Source: Gillisella vitis (GTDB lineage Bacteria > Pseudomonadota > Alphaproteobacteria > Rhizobiales > Rhizobiaceae). From it: 64,000 nt of DNA. The notes beneath the pieces were generated by a model that saw only the letters and a list, made by a program, of their open reading frames with translations, searched no databases and had not been told where the DNA came from. Shown one piece after another: positions 7,542-16,840 of this stretch; position 1 is the first letter of the stretch; every line of letters starts with the position of its first letter. Where the stretch lies: the NCBI RefSeq assembly GCF_014204625.1, contig NZ_JACHLU010000019.1, forward strand, positions 1 to 64,000, in the 5' to 3' direction. Position numbers and translations under genes: made by a program.

Positions 7542-8495
7542 TTAAAGATTGCGACCAATCGCCAGAAATTTCTGCCGCCGGGCGTTGCGCAGTTCATCAC
7601 CGCTTTGGCCAGCCATGTCAGCCAGAGCTGCCGCAATGGTTTCGCCGGTACGATCAATCACGGTTTCCGCATTGCGGTGCGCGCCGCCCACTGGCTCGGG
7701 GATGATGTCATCAATGATGCCCAACCCTTTGAGGTCAATCGCGGTGATCTTCATATTGGTTGCGGCTTCCTTGGCGCGGGCCGAATCGCGCCACAGAATG
7801 GAGGCCGCACCTTCCGGCGAAATCACCGAGTAGATCGCATGTTCCAGCATATAAACGCGGTTGCCGGTGGCAATGGCAATGGCACCACCCGAGCCGCCTT
7901 CGCCAATAACCACCGAAATCAGCGGTGTTTTCAGGTTGAGGCACATTTCCGTCGAGCGGGCAATGGCTTCGGCCTGTCCGCGCTCTTCAGCGCCAACGCC
8001 GGGATAGGCCCCGGCGGTGTCAACCAGCGAAATCACGGGCAAGGCAAAACGGTCGGCCAATTCCATGATGCGAATGGCCTTGCGATAGCCTTCCGGGCGA
8101 GGGCTGCCAAAATTATGCTTGATACGCGACTTGGTATCATTGCCCTTTTCCTGGCCAATGATTGCAACAGGTTGACCGCGAAACCGGCCAAGACCCGCCT
8201 GGATGGCGGCATCCTCTGCAAACTTGCGGTCGCCAGCCAGCGGGGTGAAGTCTGTGAACAGGCGCGTGGCATAATCCACAAAATGGGGCCGCTGCGGGTG
8301 GCGGGCCACCTGGGTTTTCTGCCAAGGGTTCAGTTTGGAGTAAATATCTTCCATAGCCTCGCGGACACGGATTTCCAAACGGCTGATTTCCTCGGAAGTG
8401 TCGATGCTTTGATCTTCACCCTTGAGCTTTTTCAACTCGTGAATTTTGCCTTCGAGGTCCGAAATGGGTTTTTCGAAGTCGAGATAATTGATCAT
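7542..8495 (-). CDS. accA: Acetyl-CoA carboxylase carboxyltransferase subunit alpha
   Basis: A 317-residue subunit that, with AccD, moves the carboxyl group from biotin to acetyl-CoA in the first step of fatty-acid synthesis. Length and motifs match AccA: the start MINYLDFEKPISDLEGKI, a central GRFRGQPVAIIGQEKG, DTAGAYPGVGAEERGQ and VIGEGGSGGAIAI. It has a predicted coiled coil near residues 10-50, as is normal. Transcribed alone on the minus strand downstream of xerD, as in related rhizobia. Confidence 0.96.
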   Translation of the reverse strand: MINYLDFEKPISDLEGKIHELKKLKGEDQSIDTSEEISRLEIRVREAMEDIYSKLNPWQKTQVARHPQRPHFVDYATRLFTDFTPLAGDRKFAEDAAIQAGLGRFRGQPVAIIGQEKGNDTKSRIKHNFGSPRPEGYRKAIRIMELADRFALPVISLVDTAGAYPGVGAEERGQAEAIARSTEMCLNLKTPLISVVIGEGGSGGAIAIATGNRVYMLEHAIYSVISPEGAASILWRDSARAKEAATNMKITAIDLKGLGIIDDIIPEPVGGAHRNAETVIDRTGETIAAALADMAGQSGDELRNARRQKFLAIGRNL

Positions 8496-8713
8496 GAGGT
8501 CCGTTCCGATCCGTTACTCTGGCTGGCCATAAAACGCGAAGCGCCGGATATAGGGCGCAAAATGGATTGAAGACTATAAATTTTCGTTTCAAAATCTGTC
8601 ATGCATTGGGTCCGATTTCGACAATCTATCCAGTACCTTATCACTATGATGTCATGGCTCGATCACTGTCACCATGGCTCCGGGGGCTTTTGTCAGCCTC
8701 CAGACCAAGGGTT

Positions 8714-9661
8714 CTAATCGGGGTTTTTCCCCTGTTTTGCAAGGGGGTGATGTGTCTGAACCAGAATCTGAAGTCTTTCTTCAAGGACATGGGTATAAAT
8801 TTGTGTCGTTGAAATGTCGGAATGTCCCAGTAATTCCTGCACAACGCGCAAGTCCGCGCCATTTTCCAGCAGATGGCTTGCAAAAGCATGTCGCAGCACA
8901 TGTGGGGAGACGCAATCCGGGTTCAAGCCTGCGCGAACAGCCAGATCCTTCAACTCACGTGCGAAAACCTGTCTTGGAAGAAAACCTTCCTTGCTGATCG
9001 AGGGAAACAGAAAGCCGCTTTCCGCTCCTTTTGCCGACTGGTGTGCATGACGGGCCTGGCCATAGCGTTTGAGGGCTTCAATGGCCGAGCGCGACAGCGG
9101 CACCAGCCGCTCCTTGTTGCCCTTGCCACGTACCACCAGAAAGCGCTCCTGCTTGCCCAGCACATTGGCAGGCAGCGAGACCAGTTCGCTCACACGCATT
9201 CCGGTGGCATAGAGCAGTTCCAGCAGCGCCAGCATACGCAGTCGTTGCAGCCTGTCCGGTCCCTCAAGCTCTGCTTCTTCCGCCGCCAGCAGCAACAGCT
9301 GGTCCACCTGAGCAATGGAGAGGATTTTGGGCAGGGAGCGACCTTTTTTGGGCGTGTCCAGAACAGAGGTGGGGTCGTCGCCACGCAGTCCTTCTGCATA
9401 GAGAAATTTGTAGAATTGCCGCATGGCCGAGAGCCGTCGCGCCTGTGAGGATGGCTCAAATCCACGACTGGCAAGATCGGCGAGATAGGCTGAAAGATCG
9501 GCGCTTGCAGCCTCCATCACGCTGGTCTTGCGCTGTTTGAGAAAGCCATGGAGATCATCCAGATCATGCTCATAAGAGGCGAGCGTATTGCCTGCCGCAC
9601 CGCGCTCGGCGCTCATCATTTCCAGAAAGGCTTCAATACGGGCTTTGCTGAGATCAACCAT
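8714..9661 (-). CDS. xerD: Site-specific tyrosine recombinase XerD
   Basis: A 315-residue recombinase that resolves chromosome dimers at dif with XerC. The N-terminal SAM-like DNA-binding domain covers about residues 1-95. The catalytic set is complete: Arg156 (TGMRVSEL), Lys180 (RGKG), His254 and Arg257 (HVLRHAFASHLL), His280 (LLGHSDIS) and Tyr289 (TQIYTH). Its place beside accA and aroKB and the absence of any mobile-element context argue for the housekeeping enzyme, not a phage integrase. Confidence 0.93.
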   Translation of the reverse strand: MVDLSKARIEAFLEMMSAERGAAGNTLASYEHDLDDLHGFLKQRKTSVMEAASADLSAYLADLASRGFEPSSQARRLSAMRQFYKFLYAEGLRGDDPTSVLDTPKKGRSLPKILSIAQVDQLLLLAAEEAELEGPDRLQRLRMLALLELLYATGMRVSELVSLPANVLGKQERFLVVRGKGNKERLVPLSRSAIEALKRYGQARHAHQSAKGAESGFLFPSISKEGFLPRQVFARELKDLAVRAGLNPDCVSPHVLRHAFASHLLENGADLRVVQELLGHSDISTTQIYTHVLEERLQILVQTHHPLAKQGKNPD

Positions 9662-9679
9662 GGTGGCAACGCATTTCTA

Positions 9680-9832
9680 TCAGGGTGCTGCGGGTTTGGG
9701 TGGGGCGGGATACACGGTTGTGGTGATCTCGCGTGGTCTCGGTTCGACAAAAACCACCACCGCCCAGAGCGCAGCATAGGCCAGGGCCGCCAGGGTGGCG
9801 ATGATGAACAGGAAGCGAAACAATGTTGGCAT
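9680..9832 (-). CDS. Small single-pass membrane protein, 50 aa
   Basis: A 50-residue protein: one hydrophobic helix (about residues 5-28), then a Pro-rich tail (EPRPREITTTVYPAPPKPAAP, cut here at the last residues). AAGGA lies seven bases before the ATG. It is 18 bases upstream of xerD on the same strand and divergent from aroK. Function unknown; its size and place between xerD and aroK look like the small hypothetical often found there in rhizobia. Confidence 0.65.
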   Translation of the reverse strand: MPTLFRFLFIIATLAALAYAALWAVVVFVEPRPREITTTVYPAPPKPAAP

Positions 9833-9987
9833 GGAGTGATCCTTTTGCCGAAGCTCTTTTGTCGTGTCTATCGTGAGAGGCAATATCACCTCTGTAAAAC
9901 AGTGCTTTCTTGAGCGCATTTGCGGCAACGGCTTGACGTCGCGGCAGCTATTGTCAATAGGGTGGTAAAACGGTTTTGAAAAGGCTG

Positions 9988-10584
9988 ATGACCCACTCGA
10001 TTTCTCCTGTCGCATCTCCGCTGGCTGAGCGGACCCGCGCTATTCTCAAGCGCCGCAACCTGATTTTCGTCGGCTTGATGGGGGCTGGCAAGTCAGCAAT
10101 CGGACGGCTTGTGGCCAATCAGCTTGGCCTGCCCTTTGTTGATACCGACAACGAGATTGAGCGCGTTTCGCGTATGTCGATCAGTGAGCTGTTTGCAACT
10201 TATGGCGAATCGGAGTTTCGGGCTCTGGAAGGCCGGGTGGTCCGGCGCCTGTTGCGCTCTGGACCAAAAGTTGTGTCGACGGGCGGCGGTGCCTTTATCA
10301 ATGACAAAACCCGCAAGCATATTGAGCGCGGCGGCATTTCCATCTGGCTGAAGGCCGATCTGGATGTTTTGTGGGATCGAGTGAACAAGCGCGATCATCG
10401 CCCCTTGCTGAAAACGGAAAATCCGAAGCAGACGCTGGAAAATCTGATGAATGAGCGTTACCCGATCTATCAGCGGGCCAATCTGACCATCGAGTCGCGC
10501 GATGTGCGCAAAGAGGTTATTTCGGCTGAGGTGATGGAAGCGGTGATTGCTTACTTAAGCCAAGGCAGGAAAAATCATGAGTGA
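9988..10584 (+). CDS. aroK: Shikimate kinase
   Basis: A 198-residue ATP-dependent kinase that makes shikimate 3-phosphate in the aromatic pathway. The P-loop is GLMGAGKS (29-36), followed by the shikimate-binding DTDNEIE and STGGGAF motifs and the lid RDHRPLL. A TTG at 9976 would add four residues, but the ATG at 9988 fits family members. It overlaps aroB by eight bases, so the two steps are made from one transcript. Confidence 0.94.
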   Translation: MTHSISPVASPLAERTRAILKRRNLIFVGLMGAGKSAIGRLVANQLGLPFVDTDNEIERVSRMSISELFATYGESEFRALEGRVVRRLLRSGPKVVSTGGGAFINDKTRKHIERGGISIWLKADLDVLWDRVNKRDHRPLLKTENPKQTLENLMNERYPIYQRANLTIESRDVRKEVISAEVMEAVIAYLSQGRKNHE

Positions 10585-11719
10585 ACAACCATCTGCAGAA
10601 CGTCTTGTGCCAGAACGTCTTGTCCATGTGCCTTTGGGTGAGCGCGCCTATGATATTCTGATTGGCGATGGCCTGCTGGCGCGGGCTGGCGGCGAGATTT
10701 CATCGCGCATCAAGGGCCGTAAAGCGGCCATTATCACCGACGAACATGTCGGTCCGCTCTATCTCGAAGCCCTGATGGACAGTCTGGAAGTGGACGGCAT
10801 CGAGGCTGTTTCACTCACGCTGCCGGCTGGCGAAAAGACCAAGAGTTTTGATCATCTCACCAAAGTCTGCGATGTGCTGCTGGAAGCCCGCATCGAGCGC
10901 AATGACACGGTGATTGCGCTGGGTGGCGGGGTGATTGGTGATTTGACCGGCTTTGCCGCAGGCATTGTGCGCCGTGGGGTGCGCTTTGTGCAGATTCCCA
11001 CCTCGCTTCTGTCACAGGTGGATTCGTCCGTGGGTGGCAAAACAGGCATCAATGCACGCCAAGGCAAAAATCTGGTGGGCATTTTCAATCAGCCTGATCT
11101 GGTGCTTGCTGATACCAGCGTGCTCAATACTTTAAGCGAGCGCGAATTTCGCGCAGGTTATGCCGAGGTCGCCAAATACGGCCTGATCGACAAGCCGGAG
11201 TTTTTTGACTGGCTGGAGCGCAATTGGCGCGAGGTGTTTGCGGGCGGCGCTGCCCGCACCGAGGCCATTGCGCTGTCTTGTCAGGCCAAAGCCGATGTGG
11301 TGGTGGCCGATGAGCGTGAAAATGGCCGCCGCGCCCTTCTCAATCTGGGTCACACCTTTGGCCATGCTTTGGAAGCGGCAACGCAGTATGACAGCCGCCG
11401 CTTGGTGCATGGCGAAGGCGTGTCGATTGGCATGGTGCTGGCCCATGAGTTTTCAGCACGGCTCAATCTGGCCAGCCCCGATGATGCATCTCGCGTGGAA
11501 AGGCACCTGAAAGAGGTCGGGCTTCCCACCCGCATGAGTGAGATTCCGGGAGACTTGCCGCCAGCCGATGTGTTGATGCAGGCCATTGCGCAGGATAAAA
11601 AGGTGAAAAGCGGTCAGCTGACCTTTATTCTCACCCATGGCATTGGCCAGTCTTTTGTGGCCGATGATGTGCCGTCGTCGGAAGTGCTGAGTTTCTTGAG
11701 CGAGAAACTTGCACAATAA
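10577..11719 (+). CDS. aroB: 3-dehydroquinate synthase
   Basis: A 380-residue NAD- and zinc-dependent enzyme that converts DAHP to 3-dehydroquinate. Seen are the NAD-binding ALGGGVIGDLTGFAA, the active-site QIPTSLLSQVDSSVGGKTGI and metal ligands in NLGHTFGHALE and LVHGEGVSIGM. The start codon lies inside the end of aroK. The first codons contain a 15-bp tandem duplication (10596-10625), giving the repeated peptide ERLVPERLV just before the conserved domain; this is a harmless-looking N-terminal extension. Confidence 0.96.
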   Translation: MSEQPSAERLVPERLVHVPLGERAYDILIGDGLLARAGGEISSRIKGRKAAIITDEHVGPLYLEALMDSLEVDGIEAVSLTLPAGEKTKSFDHLTKVCDVLLEARIERNDTVIALGGGVIGDLTGFAAGIVRRGVRFVQIPTSLLSQVDSSVGGKTGINARQGKNLVGIFNQPDLVLADTSVLNTLSEREFRAGYAEVAKYGLIDKPEFFDWLERNWREVFAGGAARTEAIALSCQAKADVVVADERENGRRALLNLGHTFGHALEAATQYDSRRLVHGEGVSIGMVLAHEFSARLNLASPDDASRVERHLKEVGLPTRMSEIPGDLPPADVLMQAIAQDKKVKSGQLTFILTHGIGQSFVADDVPSSEVLSFLSEKLAQ

Positions 11720-11721
11720 TG

Positions 11722-12003
11722 TTACCAGCGGGTCGCCTCTCCGGGGGCGGCTGGCTCAATGGCCAGTGCATGAAGGCCTGCATCCAGCTCCGGCTTTAAC
11801 AATTCGTTGACAGCGCGGTGACGGGCAAGGCGGCTCATGCCGGAAAAGCTTGCAGAAACGATGCGAACCCGCATATGAGTTTCGCCTGTGCCGGTGATGT
11901 CCGGCTGGTGGCCTGCATGCAGGCTGCTTTCGTCCATCACAATCAGCCGTTCCGGTTGAAACGCCTCAGTCAGCTTTTGCTCGATGGTGTGGCGGATCGA
12001 CAT
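11722..12003 (-). CDS. bolA: BolA family protein
   Basis: A 93-residue BolA-fold protein (class II KH-like) that usually works with monothiol glutaredoxin in iron-sulfur handling. The start is MSIRHTIEQKLTEAF, and the family signature appears as THMRVRIVSASFSGMSRLARHR, given here only as its position at about residues 43-64, followed by HALAIEP. The open frame extends upstream, but only ATG 12003 gives the correct family length. It ends two bases from the aroB stop, in convergent orientation. Confidence 0.88.
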   Translation of the reverse strand: MSIRHTIEQKLTEAFQPERLIVMDESSLHAGHQPDITGTGETHMRVRIVSASFSGMSRLARHRAVNELLKPELDAGLHALAIEPAAPGEATRW

Positions 12004-12121
12004 GGTTTGGCATCCTGTGGCGGTGGCTTTTTGAGGGGCTTTGCAAAAGCCCTTCAAGAAGCAAGAACATTCTGATTTGTCAATTCTTGTTGTGAGGTGG
12101 GTATCGGCCCATAATTGCTGG

Positions 12122-12751
12122 ATGAAACTCGACTCAAAATATTTCGACAAGATCCGCACGCGCCGTAAAAAAGGCCCGGAGCCGGAAGCTGCTGTTGCAA
12201 CGTGCCAATGGGATGGTTGTGATCGCCCCGGTGCGCATCGCGCCCCTGTGGGCCGCAATGCCGAGGGCCAGTTCTTTTTGTTCTGCTTTGAGCATGTGCA
12301 GGAATATAACAAAGGCTACAATTACTTCTCTGGTCTGTCGGACACCGAGATTGCCCGCTATCAGAAGGAAGCCATTACCGGCCATCGCCCAACCTGGTCG
12401 GTGGGTGTCAATACATCTGGGGCCAAGGCCTCGCCCATCCACTCCACAGCCCGCTCCGGCTCGGCTGCCTCACAGGCGCGGTTGAAAGACCCGTTTGGGT
12501 TTGTCAATCAGGGCCGCGGCAATGGGTCGCGGGCAACCCCGCAGGCGCGAAAATTGAAGACGCTGGAGGCAAAAGCCTTCGATACGCTGGGCCTGACGGG
12601 TGCCGCCACCGCCCAAGACATTAAAACCCGCTATAAAGAGCTTGTCAAAAAACATCATCCAGATGCAAATGGCGGAGATAGAGGGTCTGAAGAGCGTTTT
12701 CGTGCTGTTATTCAAGCCTACCAATTGTTAAAGCAGGCAGGTTTCTGTTAA
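12122..12751 (+). CDS. J-domain (DnaJ-like) protein with N-terminal Cys/His cluster
   Basis: A 209-residue co-chaperone-like protein. The J domain is C-terminal (about 153-205), with HPD at 179-181 in KELVKKHHPDANGG and a short helix IV. The N-terminal half has Cys28, Cys33, Cys55 and His58, which could bind a metal; this arrangement is typical of a rhizobial protein encoded just before cobS. DnaK is presumably the partner. ATG 12122 was chosen over upstream in-frame codons because the protein then starts at the conserved MKLDSKYFDKIR. Confidence 0.85.
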   Translation: MKLDSKYFDKIRTRRKKGPEPEAAVATCQWDGCDRPGAHRAPVGRNAEGQFFLFCFEHVQEYNKGYNYFSGLSDTEIARYQKEAITGHRPTWSVGVNTSGAKASPIHSTARSGSAASQARLKDPFGFVNQGRGNGSRATPQARKLKTLEAKAFDTLGLTGAATAQDIKTRYKELVKKHHPDANGGDRGSEERFRAVIQAYQLLKQAGFC

Positions 12752-12815
12752 TCGAAGAAAACACCTGATTGCATGAGAGATGCGCCGGTTGATGCACGCC
12801 GGGCGTGGAGAGACG

Positions 12816-13808
12816 ATGAGCAAAATTGATCTTGATATAACCAACCTGCCCGACACCACCGTTTCCGTGCGGGAGGTCTTTGGTATCGACAGCGACATTA
12901 TGGTGCCTGCCTATTCCAAGAGCGACCCATATGTGCCCGATCTGGACCCTGATTATCTGTTTGATCGGGAAACCACGCTGGCCATTCTCGCTGGTTTTGC
13001 GCATAATCGCCGCGTCATGGTCTCTGGCTTCCACGGCACGGGTAAGTCCACCCATATCGAGCAGGTTGCTGCCCGCCTCAACTGGCCTTGCGTGCGCGTC
13101 AACCTCGACAGCCACGTCAGCCGTATCGATCTGGTCGGTAAGGACGCCATCGTTCTGAAAGACGGCAAGCAGATCACCGAATTCAAGGACGGCATTCTGC
13201 CTTGGGCATACCAGCACAATGTAGCACTTGTGTTTGACGAATATGATGCTGGCCGCCCGGACGTGATGTTTGTTATCCAGCGCGTGCTGGAATCCTCTGG
13301 CCGTCTGACGCTTCTCGATCAGAGCCGGGTTATCCGTCCTCACCCAGCGTTTCGCCTGTTTGCCACCGCCAACACCGTTGGTCTGGGTGACACCACTGGC
13401 CTTTACCATGGCACGCAGCAGATCAATCAGGCACAGATGGACCGTTGGTCGATTGTGACAACACTGAACTATCTGCCGCACGAGAAGGAAGTCGATATTG
13501 TTCTGGCCAAGGTCAAGGGCTTTGCCAAGACGGAAGGCGGCCGCGACAATGTCAACAAGATGGTGCGTCTGGCGGATATGACCCGTTCGGCCTTCATCAA
13601 TGGTGATCTTTCCACCGTGATGAGCCCGCGTACCGTGATCACCTGGGCAGAAAATGCCGAGATTTTTGGCGATGTGGGCTTTGCCTTCCGCGTCACCTTC
13701 CTCAACAAATGCGATGAGCTGGAACGCACGCTGGTGGCTGAGCAATATCAGCGCTCCTTTGGCGTTGAGCTGAAAGAAAGCGCTGCAAACATCGTACTCG
13801 GAGCCTGA
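12816..13808 (+). CDS. cobS: Aerobic cobaltochelatase subunit CobS
   Basis: A 330-residue AAA+ ATPase that, with CobT and CobN, inserts cobalt into hydrogenobyrinate a,c-diamide in aerobic cobalamin synthesis. Walker A is GFHGTGKST (71-79) and Walker B LVFDEYDAG, followed by the sensor region LFATANTVGLGD. The length matches the known protein (332 aa in Pseudomonas denitrificans). ATG 12816 has a GGAG-type site upstream. cobT follows after 14 bases; cobN is not in this window. Confidence 0.96.
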   Translation: MSKIDLDITNLPDTTVSVREVFGIDSDIMVPAYSKSDPYVPDLDPDYLFDRETTLAILAGFAHNRRVMVSGFHGTGKSTHIEQVAARLNWPCVRVNLDSHVSRIDLVGKDAIVLKDGKQITEFKDGILPWAYQHNVALVFDEYDAGRPDVMFVIQRVLESSGRLTLLDQSRVIRPHPAFRLFATANTVGLGDTTGLYHGTQQINQAQMDRWSIVTTLNYLPHEKEVDIVLAKVKGFAKTEGGRDNVNKMVRLADMTRSAFINGDLSTVMSPRTVITWAENAEIFGDVGFAFRVTFLNKCDELERTLVAEQYQRSFGVELKESAANIVLGA

Positions 13809-13822
13809 GGAAGGCGAATATC

Positions 13823-15727
13823 ATGGCAGGTCCCGGCGATAATTCCAAAGCAAAATCCGGTGTGGGTCCAGATATGGAACCCTTGCGCCGGGCCATTACC
13901 GGCTGCGTGCGCTCCATTGCGGGCAGCGCCAATGTCGAAGTGGCCTTTGCCAATGAACGGCCGGGGCTGGCCGGTGAGCGCGTGCGCTTGCCGGAACTGT
14001 CCAAGCGTCCCACCGCCCATGAGCTGGCGGTCACACGCGGCCTGGGCGATTCCATGGCGCTGCGTCTTGCCTGCCACGATCAAAAAATCCACGCGACCCT
14101 TGCCCCGGAAGGGCAGGATGCCCGTGCGGTGTTTGATGCGGTGGAGCAGGCGCGGGTGGAATCCATCGGTGCCTTGCGCATGAAGGGTGTGGCCAACAAT
14201 CTGCACTCGATGAACACCGAAAAATACGCCAAAGCGAATTTCGCTGGCATCAACAGCCGCGAAGATGCGCCGCTGTCGGAAGCCGTGGCGATGATGGTGC
14301 GCGAAGCCGTGACCGGCCAGAAGCCGCCGGAAAGCGCTGGCAAGGTGCTGGATCTGTGGCGCTCTTTCATTGAAGAAAAGGCCGGCGGCGATTTTGCCAA
14401 TCTGGCCAATGTGGTGGAAGACCAGCAGGCCTTTGCCCGCGTGGTGCGCCATATGCTGTCTGCCATGGAAATGGCCGAGGATTTGGGTGATGAGGCGGAT
14501 GAAACCTCCAATGAGGAGGAGAATTCCGAAGAAGATCAGCAGCGCAGCGGCGAGGAAGAACAGGAAAATTCTGAACAGGAAGCAGGCTCTGAAAGTGCGC
14601 CTGCCGATGAGAGCGAATCGGCAGAAGAGCAGATGGAAGACGGCGAGATGGACGGCGCGGAAATTTCCGACGACGACATGTCGGAAGAGGGCGATGAGGA
14701 TTCGGAAACCCCCGGTGAAATGCGCCGCCCCGCAAGCCCCTTCGATGATTTCAACGAAAAGGTGGATTACAAGGTCTTTACTGAGGCCTTTGACGAGGAA
14801 ATCACCGCCGAAGAGCTGTGCGACGAGGCCGAGCTGGATCGCTTGCGCGCTTTCCTTGATAAGCAGTTGGCGCATTTGCAAGGGGCCGTGGGCCGTCTGG
14901 CCAACCGCTTGCAGCGCCGCCTGATGGCGCAGCAGAATCGCTCTTGGGATTTCGATCTGGAAGAGGGCTATCTCGATCCGGCGCGTCTCACCCGTTTGAT
15001 TATCGACCCCATGCAGCCGCTGTCTTTCAAGCGTGAGAAGGATACGCAGTTCCGCGACACCGTGGTGTCGCTGGTGATCGATAATTCCGGCTCGATGCGC
15101 GGACGGCCGATCACTGTTGCAGCCACCTGCGCCGATATTCTGGCCCGCACGCTGGAGCGCTGCGGCGTGAAGGTCGAGATTTTGGGCTTTACCACCAAGG
15201 CGTGGAAGGGCGGCCAGAGCCGTGAGCAATGGCTGGCCAGCGGCAAGCCGCCCACACCGGGCCGCCTGAATGATTTGCGCCATATCGTCTATAAATCTGC
15301 CGATGCGCCTTGGCGCCGCTCGCGCCGCAATCTTGGCCTGATGATGCGCGAAGGGCTGTTGAAGGAAAACATCGATGGCGAAGCCTTGATGTGGGCGCAT
15401 AATCGCCTGATGGGGCGGCGCGAACAGCGCAAGATCATGATGATGATTTCCGACGGTGCGCCGGTGGATGATTCAACGCTGTCGGTCAATCCGGGCAATT
15501 ATCTGGAGCGGCATTTGCGCGCCGTGATCGAGCAGATCGAGACCCGCTCCCCGGTGGAATTGCTGGCCATTGGTATCGGCCATGATGTGACCCGCTACTA
15601 TCGCCGGGCTGTGACGATTGTTGATGCCGACGAGCTGGCAGGCGCAATGACAGAACAGCTGGCAAGCCTGTTTGAAGATAAGCCGGCAAAGGGTGCGCGT
15701 GGCGGTGGCTTCCGTCGCGCTGGATGA
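13823..15727 (+). CDS. cobT: Aerobic cobaltochelatase subunit CobT
   Basis: A 634-residue partner of CobS in the cobalt chelatase motor. An N-terminal domain is followed by a very acidic Glu/Asp/Ser-rich linker (about residues 213-300) and a C-terminal von Willebrand A domain with the MIDAS motif VIDNSGSMRG around residue 420. The architecture parallels the ChlI/ChlD magnesium chelatase subunits. Its TGA overlaps the ATG of the next gene (ATGA), so the downstream esterase-like gene is co-translated. Confidence 0.95.
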   Translation: MAGPGDNSKAKSGVGPDMEPLRRAITGCVRSIAGSANVEVAFANERPGLAGERVRLPELSKRPTAHELAVTRGLGDSMALRLACHDQKIHATLAPEGQDARAVFDAVEQARVESIGALRMKGVANNLHSMNTEKYAKANFAGINSREDAPLSEAVAMMVREAVTGQKPPESAGKVLDLWRSFIEEKAGGDFANLANVVEDQQAFARVVRHMLSAMEMAEDLGDEADETSNEEENSEEDQQRSGEEEQENSEQEAGSESAPADESESAEEQMEDGEMDGAEISDDDMSEEGDEDSETPGEMRRPASPFDDFNEKVDYKVFTEAFDEEITAEELCDEAELDRLRAFLDKQLAHLQGAVGRLANRLQRRLMAQQNRSWDFDLEEGYLDPARLTRLIIDPMQPLSFKREKDTQFRDTVVSLVIDNSGSMRGRPITVAATCADILARTLERCGVKVEILGFTTKAWKGGQSREQWLASGKPPTPGRLNDLRHIVYKSADAPWRRSRRNLGLMMREGLLKENIDGEALMWAHNRLMGRREQRKIMMMISDGAPVDDSTLSVNPGNYLERHLRAVIEQIETRSPVELLAIGIGHDVTRYYRRAVTIVDADELAGAMTEQLASLFEDKPAKGARGGGFRRAG

Positions 15728-16725
15728 TCCATTTGCGAACGCAAGGCTGGATGAAAGCACTCAGCGTTTCCGCGCTGGTGCTCTATGGCTCGGTTGCAGT
15801 TGGTGAGCCGAGTGTTGTCACCAGTCACCAGATTACCCAATTCCAGCCGAGGTCGGACCAAGCCGTCTTCGGTAAACTGGAATTTATCGGCGGGCTGGTG
15901 ATGACATCGTCCAATCCTGTGTTTGGGGCATGGTCATCGGTGCGGTTCTTGCCCGATGGCAAACACTTCATTGGCGTTCTGGATACAGGCGATTGGATTT
16001 CCGGCGAGATCGAACGCGATGATAAAGGGCGTTTGTCCAATATCCGCTCGGTATCGCTTGCCCCAATGGTGGATGCCAGGGGCAGGATAGATAGTGCCAA
16101 AGTTAAGATGGATGCTGAGAGTCTGGCGATCCGCGATGGCAAGATTTATGTGGGTTTCGAGCAGCGCCACCGCATCGATCCCTATCCGCTGGATGGTTTT
16201 GAAACAGCAAAGCCCGAACGCAGCCTGACTTTGCCTTTTCCAACCAGCGTATTGCTGGCAAACAGAAGTCTGGAAACTGTTGTGGCCTCACCCAAAACCG
16301 GGCCATTGGCAGGTGGTTTGGTGACGGTCAGTGAGGAAAGCCTTGATGAAAAAGGCAATCTCTACGCTGGAATCATGGATGGCCCTAAAAGGGGTGTTTT
16401 CAGAGTTGTGCGCCGGGACAATTTTGATGTCACGGACGCGGTCTTTTTGCCTGATGGCGATCTGATTCTGCTGGAGCGCCGTTTTTCGCTGCTTGGTGGT
16501 CTCGGTATGCGCCTTGTGCGGGTTAAGGGCGACAGCATCAAGCCCGGTGCGCTGGTGGACGGCGTGACCCTGCTGGAGGCCGACTATGGCGCTGAGATCG
16601 ACAATATGGAAGGTCTGGACGTGATTGATAGGGGCAATGGCGATATTCGCCTGATCCTCGTCTCCGACGACAATCACTTTTCCCTGCAACGCAATCTCAT
16701 GCTTGAATTTCGACTGCTGCCGTGA
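15724..16725 (+). CDS. Esterase-like activity of phytase family protein (exported)
   Basis: A 333-residue protein with an N-terminal signal peptide (about residues 1-27) and a beta-propeller-like phytase-esterase domain (PF13449 type): SVRFLPDGKHFIGVLDTGDW near the start, and repeated strands ending with DNMEGLDVIDRGNGDIRLIL and VSDDNHFS. It starts inside the cobT stop codon. The family is poorly characterised, so the substrate is unknown; the cobT linkage may be only genomic. Confidence 0.82.
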   Translation: MIHLRTQGWMKALSVSALVLYGSVAVGEPSVVTSHQITQFQPRSDQAVFGKLEFIGGLVMTSSNPVFGAWSSVRFLPDGKHFIGVLDTGDWISGEIERDDKGRLSNIRSVSLAPMVDARGRIDSAKVKMDAESLAIRDGKIYVGFEQRHRIDPYPLDGFETAKPERSLTLPFPTSVLLANRSLETVVASPKTGPLAGGLVTVSEESLDEKGNLYAGIMDGPKRGVFRVVRRDNFDVTDAVFLPDGDLILLERRFSLLGGLGMRLVRVKGDSIKPGALVDGVTLLEADYGAEIDNMEGLDVIDRGNGDIRLILVSDDNHFSLQRNLMLEFRLLP

Positions 16726-16775
16726 GGCTTTCAACTTGAAAGTGCAGTCTATCTATGTCAGCTTCTAAAAAACTT

Positions 16776-16820
16776 CACCCCGGGCATATATCAGTAGACT
16801 GACAGGGACGCTCCGGGGTG
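16776..16820 (+). terminator. Hairpin after the phytase-esterase-like gene
   Basis: CACCCCG / CGGGGTG inverted repeat with a 31-base loop, about 50 bases past the stop at 16725. No clear T run follows, so its efficiency is uncertain. Confidence 0.4.
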
Positions 16821-16840
16821 TTCAATTAGGAGTATACATA

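Noticed and set aside
12708..15400. Long open frames antisense to cobS (345 codons) and cobT (550 codons)
   Set aside because: Low-complexity translations rich in His, Arg, Phe and Gln arise from the complement of the Glu/Asp-rich coding strand; the sense genes are certain.
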